A stretch of 36,205 nucleotides of DNA from Gemmatimonadota bacterium (GTDB taxonomy: Bacteria > Gemmatimonadota > Gemmatimonadetes > Longimicrobiales > RSA9): NCBI GenBank assembly GCA_016207445.1, contig JACQPS010000088.1:1-36205 (forward strand). The letters are read 5' to 3'. Positions 29,953 to 36,205 of the stretch are shown here, piece after piece. Every line of letters begins with the position of its first letter. Positions within the stretch are counted from its first letter, which is position 1. The translations under genes and the position numbers were made by a program. The notes below the pieces were generated by a model. The model worked only from the letters and a program-made list of their open reading frames with translations. It did no database searches and was not told the origin of the DNA.

Positions 29953-31324
29953 GCAGGTCGCGCGCGCCGCCGACTGGCTGACCATTCACGAGGCGCTCGC
30001 GCGCATCCTGGACAGCGTCCGGCCTCTCCCGCCCGAGAACGTTCCCCTGCTCGAGGCCGTCGGACGCACCCTCGCCGAAGACGTCGTCTCGCCCATCGAC
30101 CACCCGCCCTGGGACAACAGCGCCATGGACGGCTACGCCGCCCGTGCCCAGGACGTGCGCGGGGCCGGCAGCGCCACGCCGGTCGTGCTCCGGCTGCTGG
30201 AGGAGGTGCCCGCCGGTGGCTTCCCCACCCGCCCGCTCGGTGCCGGCGAAACCACCAAGATCATGACGGGAGCCCCCATCCCCGACGGGGCCGATTCGGT
30301 GATCCGTCTCGAGCATACCCGGCAGGAGGGTGACCGCGTGGTCGTGCTCGCCGACACCGACGCCGGCCGCAACCTGCGCCGGCGCGGCGAGGACCTGCGC
30401 GCTGGCGCCCGCCTGTTCGCCGCCGGGCGAGTGCTGCGCGGCGGAGAGATCGGCGTGCTCGCCGCCTGCGGGCGCCCCCACGTCCGCGTCCACCGCCGCC
30501 CCCGCGTCGCCATTCTGTCGACCGGCGACGAGCTCGTCGACCTGGACCGCTTCGACGAGGCCCGCGCCGGCCGCAAGATCGTCAACTCCAATTCCTACGC
30601 TCTGGCCGCTTCCGTGCTGGCCAGCGGCTGCACCCCCGTGCTCCTGGGCATCGCCCGCGATGAGCGCACGGATCTCCGGGAGCACCTGCAGCGCGCCTTC
30701 GCCGCCGACGTGCTCGTCACCAGCGCCGGCGCCAGCGTCGGGGAGCACGACCTGGTCAAAGATGTGCTCCGGGAGCTCGGCTTCCGGCTCGACTTCTGGC
30801 GAGTCAGGATCCGGCCGGGCAGCCCGTTCTCGTTCGGCATGCTCCCGCGGCCCAGCGCCACCGCGCCAGCGCGCACACCTGCTCCGGCCGTTCCCGCCGC
30901 CGCAGCCGTGCCCACGCCGGAGCATACGCCAGACTATGCTCCGCAGGCGCTGCCCGTGTTCGGGCTGCCCGGAAACCCGGTCTCGGCGCTGGTCACCTTC
31001 CAGGTGCTGGTGCGCCCGGCGCTCCGGCGCATGCTCGGCCGGCGGGCGCTGCACAACGTCACCTTGCGCGTGCGGGCGGCCGAACGCATCACGACCCGCC
31101 CCGGGCTGGTCCAGTTCCTCCGGGCTCGCCTCGAGCCGGACCCGGCAGGCCGTTGGCAGGCCCGTCTCACCGGCCCGCAGGGGTCGGGGATCCAGCTGTC
31201 GATGGCACTGGCGGATGCGCTCCTGATCCTCCCCGAGGACGCGGAAGTGGTGGAAGCCGGGCAGGAGCTCCTGGCCATGCCGCTTTGGCCCGTGGACGCG
31301 GCGTCGGAGCCGCTGCCTCCGTGA
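29945..31324 (+). CDS. moeA: Molybdopterin molybdenumtransferase MoeA
   Basis: 459 residues, which insert Mo (or W) into adenylylated molybdopterin. Motifs are PLLEAVGRTLAEDV, PPWDNSAMDGYAARAQDV, TTKIMTGAPIPDGADSVIRL, GRNLRRRGEDLRAG, AILSTGDELV, SAGASVGEHDLVKDVL and FGLPGNPVSALVTFQVLVRP. Between SFGML and LPVFGLPGNP is a Pro/Ala-rich insertion of about 38 residues not usual in MoeA, probably a surface loop. The start ATG 29945 lies within mobA, so it is translationally coupled. After the stop come a CAAAC/GTTTG operator-like site and a GC palindrome. Confidence 0.93.
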   Translation: MAEQVARAADWLTIHEALARILDSVRPLPPENVPLLEAVGRTLAEDVVSPIDHPPWDNSAMDGYAARAQDVRGAGSATPVVLRLLEEVPAGGFPTRPLGAGETTKIMTGAPIPDGADSVIRLEHTRQEGDRVVVLADTDAGRNLRRRGEDLRAGARLFAAGRVLRGGEIGVLAACGRPHVRVHRRPRVAILSTGDELVDLDRFDEARAGRKIVNSNSYALAASVLASGCTPVLLGIARDERTDLREHLQRAFAADVLVTSAGASVGEHDLVKDVLRELGFRLDFWRVRIRPGSPFSFGMLPRPSATAPARTPAPAVPAAAAVPTPEHTPDYAPQALPVFGLPGNPVSALVTFQVLVRPALRRMLGRRALHNVTLRVRAAERITTRPGLVQFLRARLEPDPAGRWQARLTGPQGSGIQLSMALADALLILPEDAEVVEAGQELLAMPLWPVDAASEPLPP

Positions 31325-31326
31325 TT

Positions 31327-31340
31327 CAAACGTCTGTTTG
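31327..31340 (+). promoter_or_regulatory. Operator-like palindrome CAAAC-GTCT-GTTTG
   Basis: A perfect palindromic site (31327-31331 and 31336-31340) with a 4-base spacer, 3 bases after the moeA stop and 93 bases before the ETF-QO start. It matches the (G/C)AAAC-N2-4-GTTT(G/C) consensus of PsrA-type TetR regulators of fatty-acid oxidation as I recall it. Confidence 0.55.
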
Positions 31341-31348
31341 CAGCCCGG

Positions 31349-31362
31349 CCGCCGCGCGGCGG
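31349..31362. terminator. GC palindrome CCGCCGCGCGGCGG after moeA
   Basis: A perfect 14-base palindrome that could form a short hairpin downstream of moeA. It has no U-tract. The stretch onward to 31434 is C-rich and contains CATAAT (31387-31392), a -10-like hexamer for ETF-QO, but no -35 box. Confidence 0.4.
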
Positions 31363-31433
31363 TAGCGCGCCCCCCGCCCCTCCCCCCATAATAGCCCAAT
31401 AGCCCCGCTTTTCCGACCCGACGTGAAGGTGGC

Positions 31434-33212
31434 ATGGACGACCAGGCGAACCCGGCCGGCCGGCGGACGTGGGCCGGCCTCGGCGCGGGAACAACCGCTG
31501 GGCCAGGGCAGGTGGACGCCGGGGTTGCCCCGGCGGCGGGTGGCGGTACGGCGGGGAACGGCCGCGGCGTCGTCCCTGCGAGGTATCAGCCCCCTCTCCC
31601 CCTGGAGCGGCTGATCCTGCGGGAGTCACCGGCGGAGGAGGCCGTCCCGCTGGACGTGGTGTTCGTCGGGGGCGGCCCGGCGGGCCTGGCGGGTGCGATC
31701 GCATTGGCCCGGCTGGTTCAGGCGGAGAACGCGGCGGGCGGTCTGAGGGAGATCGGCATCGGCGTGCTGGAGAAGTCGGCGGGGCTGGGCGAGCACTGTC
31801 TGTCGGGTGCGGTCGTGAACCCCGCTCCGTTCCGGACGCTCTTCCCCGAGCTGCGCGTGGAGGAGTTACCGTTTCGGCAGCCGGTCGAGCGCGAGCGCGT
31901 GTACTTCCTGACCCGCAACCGGGCGGTGCGGGTTCCCACGCCGCCCACGATGCGGAATCACGGCAACTACATCGCCTCGGTCTGCGAGGTCGTGCGGTGG
32001 CTGGGCGAGCGGGCGGAGCAGCTCGGGGTGAACGTGTTCACGGGCTTCCCCGCGGCCGCCCTGCTCGTGGAGGGGGAGCGCGTGGTGGGGGTACGCACGG
32101 CACCGGCGGGACTCGATCGGTCGGGCCGGCCGGGGAGCGGCTACACGGCGCCGACCGATGTGAGCGCACGCGTGACGGCGCTGGCGGAGGGGACGCGTGG
32201 GCTGCTGGCGCAGGCGTATTTCGAGTGGCAGGGGGTCGGGAGCGAGAACCCGCAGCTGTACGCGCTGGGGGTGAAGGAGGTCTGGGAGACGAAGCGGCCG
32301 GTCGACGCGGTCGTGCACACGCTGGGCTGGCCGCTGGCAGCGGATACCTTCGGCGGGAGCTTCTTTTACCCGCTCGAGCCGAACGTGCTCGCGCTCGGCC
32401 TGGTCGTCGGCCTCGACTACCGCGCCGCTTCGCTGGATGTGCACGTGCTGCTGCAGCGCATGAAGCTGCATCCGCTCTTCCGGCGTACCCTGGAGGGCGG
32501 CGAGATGGTGGAGTGGGGGGCCAAGACCATCCCGGAGGGCGGCTACTGGTCATTGCCTGCGCGGCGTCACGGGCACGGCATAGTGGTTCTGGGCGACTCG
32601 GCCGGGTTCGTGGATGTGCCCTCGCTCAAGGGAATCCACTACGCGATGGAGTCGGGAATCCTGGCGGCCCGCGCGATCTTTCACGCGCTCAAACGCAACG
32701 ACGTCTCTGCCCACGCGCTCGCCGAGTACGACCACCTGGTCGCCGACAGCGTCATCGCCCGCGACCTGTGGAAGCGCCGGAACCTGCGCCTGGCGTTCCG
32801 CAGCGGGCTCTACCTGGGCGGCCTGAAGGCCGCGCTCATGACCGCGACCGCCAGCGCCTTCCCCGGCGGCCGCATCGCGATGGAGAGCGATGCGTGGCTG
32901 CCTCGGCGCGCGGGGCCGGAAGAGCCGTTCCTGCCCGACGGGAAGTTGACGTTTCGGAAGCTGGACGCGGTGTTCCGGTCGGGGAACGCGACCCGGGATG
33001 ATATCCCCTCGCACCTGCTCGTGGGCGGCGATGTGCCCGCCGAGCTGGCCGAGTTCTACACGCACCTGTGCCCCGCCGGCGTATACGAGCGGCAGGGCGA
33101 GCGGCTGGTCGTGAATCCGCCCAACTGCATCGACTGCAAGGCGACGGACGTGCTGGGACCGCGCTGGACGCCGCGCGAGGGTGGCAGCGGCCCGCGCTAC
33201 CGCAGGATGTAA
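31434..33212 (+). CDS. Electron-transfer flavoprotein-ubiquinone oxidoreductase (ETF-QO)
   Basis: 592 residues. ETF-QO takes electrons from ETF, fed by acyl-CoA dehydrogenases, and reduces the membrane quinone. The FAD site is VVFVGGGPAGLAGAIALARL (about 75-94). Other conserved segments are SAGLGEHCLSGAVVNP, PTPPTMRNHGNYIASVCEVV, GKTIPEGG-like AKTIPEGGYWSLP and GDSAGFVDVPSLKGIHYAME. The C-terminal ferredoxin-like domain has C546 (LCPAGVYE), C565 and C568. The fourth cluster position is T571: the usual NCxxCKTCDI reads NCIDCKATDV. The first 57 residues are Gly/Ala-rich and unlike the family. The start ATG 31434 has AAGGTGG immediately before it. A possible PsrA-type operator lies upstream. No etfAB genes are adjacent. 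Confidence 0.92.
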   Translation: MDDQANPAGRRTWAGLGAGTTAGPGQVDAGVAPAAGGGTAGNGRGVVPARYQPPLPLERLILRESPAEEAVPLDVVFVGGGPAGLAGAIALARLVQAENAAGGLREIGIGVLEKSAGLGEHCLSGAVVNPAPFRTLFPELRVEELPFRQPVERERVYFLTRNRAVRVPTPPTMRNHGNYIASVCEVVRWLGERAEQLGVNVFTGFPAAALLVEGERVVGVRTAPAGLDRSGRPGSGYTAPTDVSARVTALAEGTRGLLAQAYFEWQGVGSENPQLYALGVKEVWETKRPVDAVVHTLGWPLAADTFGGSFFYPLEPNVLALGLVVGLDYRAASLDVHVLLQRMKLHPLFRRTLEGGEMVEWGAKTIPEGGYWSLPARRHGHGIVVLGDSAGFVDVPSLKGIHYAMESGILAARAIFHALKRNDVSAHALAEYDHLVADSVIARDLWKRRNLRLAFRSGLYLGGLKAALMTATASAFPGGRIAMESDAWLPRRAGPEEPFLPDGKLTFRKLDAVFRSGNATRDDIPSHLLVGGDVPAELAEFYTHLCPAGVYERQGERLVVNPPNCIDCKATDVLGPRWTPREGGSGPRYRRM

Positions 33213-33278
33213 GGGCTTTCCCGTCCTTTACCGGCTCCGGGCGGCGCCAGCCGGCGCCAGGCTCACGGGGAGAGACCG

Positions 33279-34280
33279 ATGGCGATCAAGAAGCCAGCGC
33301 GCAGGACCCAGGCAAAGAAGCAGTCCGCACGGAAGCCGCCGGCGAAGAAACCGGGCGCGCGCCGGATCCCGGCGCCCCGGGAATGGGTAGCCCCGCGGCT
33401 GGATGGCAAAGTCGCGGTGGTTACGGGCGCGAGCCGGGGAGCCGGCAAAGGCATCGCCCTCGTGCTCGGCGAGTCGGGGGCGACCGTGTACGTCACCGGG
33501 CGCAGCGTGCGAGGGGCTCCCACGACGGACAACGTCCCGGGCACGATCCACGAAACGGCCGAGCAGATCACGGCGCGCGGCGGCCGCGCCATCGCGGTGC
33601 GCTGCGACCACACGCTCGCGCCCGACGTGGAGGCGCTCTTCGACCGGGTCAAGGACGAGCAAGGCCGGCTCGACATCCTGGTCAACAACGTCTGGGGCGG
33701 CTACGAGGGGGCCGGCGCTTACCCGACCCATTTCTGGAAGGCGCCGCTCGAGCGCAGCTGGCGCGGCATGTTCGTGGCCGGCCTGCGCGCGCATCTGCTC
33801 TCCTGCTACTACGGCATTCCGATCATGCTGCCGCACAAGCGCGGGCTCGTCATCAGCACGGTCGCGTGGGACCACAACAAGTATCTCGGCAGCTTCTACG
33901 ACATTGCGAAGCACGCGATCGTACGCATGATCTACGGCCTGGCCATCGAGCTGGAGAAGCACGACATCCCCGCCCTCGCGGTCGCACCGGGCTTCATGCG
34001 CACCGAGCGAGTGCTCAAGTACTACAAGACGGACGAGGCGAACTGGCGGTCGATCCCGCAGCTCCGGCGCACCGAGACGCCTCAGTACGTGGGCCGCGCC
34101 GTGGCCATGCTGGCCGCGGACGGGCGCATCCTGCGGAAGAGCGGACAGGCGTTTCGGGTCGGGGAGCTGGCGCAGGAGTACCGCTTCACGGATGTCGACG
34201 GCCGGCAGGTCCCGCCGTTCACGATTCCAGCGTCGTTCGAAAAGATCCTGGAGGAGTTCGAGCGCAAGGGCACGATTTAG
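33279..34280 (+). CDS. Short-chain dehydrogenase/reductase with a lysine-rich N-terminal tail
   Basis: 333 residues. The Rossmann domain has the cofactor loop VVTGASRGAGKGIA (about 48-60), NNVWGG (136-141, the NNAG position), S193 and the catalytic Y207-xxx-K211 (YDIAK). Length and the NVWGG motif resemble DHRS1-like SDRs. The C-terminus has a segment about 45 residues long that looks like the family tail (GELAQEYRFTDVDGRQVPPF). Before the domain lie about 33 residues rich in Lys/Arg/Ala/Pro (KKPARRTQAKKQSARKPPAK), histone-H1-like, which could bind DNA or RNA or be a disordered tail. ATG 33279 follows GGGGAGAG. It comes 66 bases after ETF-QO. The substrate is unknown. Confidence 0.88.
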   Translation: MAIKKPARRTQAKKQSARKPPAKKPGARRIPAPREWVAPRLDGKVAVVTGASRGAGKGIALVLGESGATVYVTGRSVRGAPTTDNVPGTIHETAEQITARGGRAIAVRCDHTLAPDVEALFDRVKDEQGRLDILVNNVWGGYEGAGAYPTHFWKAPLERSWRGMFVAGLRAHLLSCYYGIPIMLPHKRGLVISTVAWDHNKYLGSFYDIAKHAIVRMIYGLAIELEKHDIPALAVAPGFMRTERVLKYYKTDEANWRSIPQLRRTETPQYVGRAVAMLAADGRILRKSGQAFRVGELAQEYRFTDVDGRQVPPFTIPASFEKILEEFERKGTI

Positions 34281-34304
34281 GCTGCGGCCGGCATCTGTGG
34301 GGTT

Positions 34305-35459
34305 CTAGTGCTGGTGCACCTGCGGGCTCGCCGCGGCGGCGGCGCCGTGGCCGGCGCTCGCCAGGGCCTGGAGATCGGTGGCGTACTCCGGGTGCGTCCG
34401 ATCGATGAGAGGCCAGGCCACGCCGCGGGCCGGCAGCAGCACACCCCCGAGCGCGCCCATGGCGCCGCTGGGAATGGTCTTGTCGGTGGGGTTGTCGTAA
34501 ACGGCCGTGAGACGGTAGACATGGGCCGGGTCGATCGGAACACCCAGTCTCCACAGAAAGCGCTTGACGGGCATGCCGGCAACCTCGCCCCTCGCGCCCA
34601 CGATCGGTCCCGCCTCCCAGAGCATCTTCCCGGCTGTCGCGTCCTCCAGGCGAAGCGCCACGCCGTAGCGGTGCAGGTGCCCGCCCACGGCCAGGATCCG
34701 GCCGGCGATGACCGGCCGGCCTTCCCAGCTCCGCTCCGAGCGACCCGGAGGCAAATCGTACGCGTGCGGACCGGCCGGAGGCATGACGTCCAGATAAAAG
34801 GGCTGGACCGACACCGGCCGCAGCCAGCCCCCGGCAGGCGTAAAGGGGAGCCGCAGCCGCAAGCGCACGCCGACGTAGCTCGTCCCGGTCGGGTTGTGGA
34901 AGGTGGTCGCGACCAGGACCGGCTCGCCCCGTCGCACATGGTAACCAAGCAGCCGCGGCATACGCGCAGGCGCCGTCTCCGGCCCCACCGCCGCGACCCG
35001 CTGCATGATCTGGCTGAAGAGCTCCCGGCGGCTCGCGGCGATCACGTTCACGTGGTGCAGGACGCGCTGCGGAACGGGCCGGCCCAGCCCATCCACCAGC
35101 TCGACCCCGAAGCCGTGCACCCATCCGGCCAGCGGCAGTGTCGCCGTCATGAGACCGGGCTGGTGCACCGCCTCGTGCCCTGCGCCCGCGGGCAGATCCA
35201 CGGGGCCGAGCTCGAGGAGCAGCTCCCGACCATCGGGGGAGGCGACGACGCGCAATCCCGGCCCCGCGGGCGATTCGACCGGCCTGGCCGCCCACGAAAC
35301 CGCAGGCGAATGCTGCGGCTGGACGCGTTCCGGCCGGGCTGCGCTGCCCGCAGGCTGCTCCCGGCAGCCCGTGCACAGGCACAGCAGTGCCACGAAACCC
35401 AGGCCGGCCGCGGGGCCGCCTCGCCCCGGTCTCGCCTCTGTCCGCCAGATCCCGCTCAT
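34305..35459 (-). CDS. Lipoprotein with PHM-like copper-ligand pattern, function unknown
   Basis: 384 residues. A signal peptide with lipobox ends at C32 (FVALLCLCTGC). The body has features I associate with the type II copper, ascorbate-dependent monooxygenase fold (PHM/DBM): H135-H136 in RVLHHVNVI, H261-x-H263 in GGHLHRYGVALRLED, and VYDNPTDKTIPSGAMGALGG with M334 near the position where the PHM ligand Met is found. Overall similarity is too low to be sure, so treat this as a hypothesis; the catalytic chemistry is unassigned. No metal or redox partner is adjacent. ATG 35459 was chosen to place the lipobox about 30 residues in. It converges with the SDR gene (24 bp) and is divergent from the NPCBM gene. 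Confidence 0.6.
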   Translation of the reverse strand: MSGIWRTEARPGRGGPAAGLGFVALLCLCTGCREQPAGSAARPERVQPQHSPAVSWAARPVESPAGPGLRVVASPDGRELLLELGPVDLPAGAGHEAVHQPGLMTATLPLAGWVHGFGVELVDGLGRPVPQRVLHHVNVIAASRRELFSQIMQRVAAVGPETAPARMPRLLGYHVRRGEPVLVATTFHNPTGTSYVGVRLRLRLPFTPAGGWLRPVSVQPFYLDVMPPAGPHAYDLPPGRSERSWEGRPVIAGRILAVGGHLHRYGVALRLEDATAGKMLWEAGPIVGARGEVAGMPVKRFLWRLGVPIDPAHVYRLTAVYDNPTDKTIPSGAMGALGGVLLPARGVAWPLIDRTHPEYATDLQALASAGHGAAAAASPQVHQH

Positions 35460-35465
35460 GGCCCG

Positions 35466-35495
35466 TTGACGACCCGTTCGGTTCGTGCGTAACAA
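35466..35495 (+). promoter_or_regulatory. Sigma70-like promoter of the NPCBM lipoprotein gene
   Basis: -35 TTGACG (35466-35471), an 18-base spacer and -10 TAACAA (35490-35495), which could also be read as TAACAAT. The leader to ATG 35547 is about 45 nt and contains GCGGAAAG. Confidence 0.62.
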
Positions 35496-35546
35496 TGAGG
35501 GCAGTGTGCGCCCGACGGCAACCGCGCTTCATCGCCGAGCGGAAAG

Positions 35547-36205
35547 ATGCCTCGCCTCGCGTCTCTGGTACAGAACCTCCACGGCCGCAGCCAGGTTCCT
35601 GCGTCCGCGGCGGCCGGCCTGATGGTGCTGCTGGGGATCGGCGGCTGCGCAGTACTCGGACTCGGCGGCTCGCCCGTCACCATTTACGTCTCGGATCTCG
35701 ATCTGTCTGCCGTGGCACAGGATCGGGGCACAGCGCAGCGCGATCGCTCCGTCAATGGCAACGAGCTGCGCGTGGCGAGCCGTGCATTCGCGCGCGGGCT
35801 GGGGACGCACGCCGGCAGTCGCGCCCGCATCCTGCTGCACGGCCGCGCGCTCCGGTTCCGCGCGCAGGTCGGCGTGGACGACGAGGTGCTGACGCGGGAC
35901 GGGCGCCGGCGGGGCAGCGTCGAATTCCTGGTGTTCGTCGATGGCAGGAAGGCGTACCAGAGTGGAGTGCTGCACGCGAGCGATCCGCCCCGCGCCGTCG
36001 AGGTGGATGTGCGCGGCGCCGGCGAGCTCTGGCTGGTCGTGGACCCCGGCCAGGACGGGATCCACGACGACCACGCCGACTGGGGCGAGGCCCGCCTCGA
36101 GGTCAAGGCCGGAGCTCCGTTGCCGGCGCTGCTCGAGCCCGAGCGGGCGCCCACGGTCGTCCTCACGCCGAAACCGCCCGCGCAGCCTCGCCTCAATGGA
36201 CCCGC
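35547..36205 (+). CDS. NPCBM-domain lipoprotein, 3' end beyond the window
   Basis: 219 codons are in the window with no stop, so the gene is cut at its 3' end. The N-terminus contains a hydrophobic stretch ending at a lipobox-like Cys (LMVLLGIGGC). From about residue 50 on is an NPCBM domain (carbohydrate-binding module of GH27/GH98-type enzymes): RSVNGNELRVASRAFARGLG, GTHAGSRARILLHG, FRAQVGVDDEV, EFLVFVDGRKAYQSGVL and WLVVDPGQDGIHDDHADWGE. NPCBM binds sugars and is usually attached to a catalytic or anchoring domain, which would lie past position 36205. The start ATG 35547 is preceded by a weak Shine-Dalgarno and a promoter. The C-terminal part visible is Pro-rich (PERAPTVVLTPKPPAQP). Confidence 0.85.
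   Translation, partial: MPRLASLVQNLHGRSQVPASAAAGLMVLLGIGGCAVLGLGGSPVTIYVSDLDLSAVAQDRGTAQRDRSVNGNELRVASRAFARGLGTHAGSRARILLHGRALRFRAQVGVDDEVLTRDGRRRGSVEFLVFVDGRKAYQSGVLHASDPPRAVEVDVRGAGELWLVVDPGQDGIHDDHADWGEARLEVKAGAPLPALLEPERAPTVVLTPKPPAQPRLNGP

Noticed and set aside
1..36205. tRNA, rRNA, transposase or integrase genes
   Set aside because: I looked for tRNA-like cloverleafs, rRNA segments and transposase or integrase proteins and saw none. The unexplained stretches over 300 bases are the 2642-2970 and 15304-15632 divergent regions described above.

Overview
The window is very GC-rich, gene-dense bacterial chromosome with about 30 protein genes, no rRNA, tRNA, CRISPR array, phage or insertion sequence that I can see. 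The gene set fits a Gram-negative, aerobic, non-model bacterium: an outer-membrane beta-barrel, lipoproteins, LysM/PBP4 wall enzymes, an ETF-ubiquinone oxidoreductase and Arg/Gly/Tyr-rich BON-domain proteins. The last feature, together with the style of the intergenic repeats, makes Gemmatimonadota my best guess (inference; no marker gene is present).

Layout. 1-4.4 kb: the 3' end of a Fur-family gene with a strong terminator, a palindromic repeat, then a leftward DUF116-ktrB pair divergent from glnA. 4.4-6.2 kb: an ANTAR response regulator and a receiver/HisKA_2 kinase convergent with glnA, resembling a PdtaS/PdtaR- or NasT-type RNA-binding signalling pair. 6.4-10.6 kb: acpS divergent from a PBP4-LysM fusion, then a leftward trio ending in an NlpC/P60 peptidase. 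10.7-15.3 kb: membrane proteins (MscS-like TM helix protein, EamA and MFS transporters) and pncB. 15.3-22.0 kb: envelope and secreted proteins (ENPP-type phosphodiesterase, M30-like lipoprotein, M15-like peptidase with a calcium loop, SH3-like secreted protein, beta-barrel protein). 22.1-24.6 kb: a BON protein and a GH15 glucoamylase. 24.6-31.3 kb: a molybdenum/tungsten block with the TupABC tungstate transporter, then fdhD-mobA-moeA, with a BON gene between. 31.4-36.2 kb: ETF-QO, an SDR oxidoreductase, a lipoprotein with a PHM-like copper-ligand pattern, and a truncated NPCBM lipoprotein.

How it works together. The clearest functional unit is the Mo/W block: TupABC imports the oxyanion, MoeA inserts it into molybdopterin, MobA makes the nucleotide form and FdhD sulfurates formate-dehydrogenase-type cofactors. 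No Mo/W enzyme is encoded inside the window. glnA with the adjacent ANTAR system suggests nitrogen-linked antitermination control (inference).

Regulatory reading. Several genes have sigma70-like promoters whose -10 box ends 5-9 nt before the start codon and which lack a Shine-Dalgarno sequence, which predicts leaderless mRNAs. Every convergent gene pair with more than about 80 bp between stops carries a long inverted-repeat element beside the 3' end of the leftward gene. Two proteins depart from family motifs: the ETF-QO has Thr in place of an Fe-S cluster Cys, and the DUF116 protein lacks its central cysteine cluster. These, the predicted leaderless starts, and a CAAAC-N4-GTTTG operator before ETF-QO are the points I would check first.
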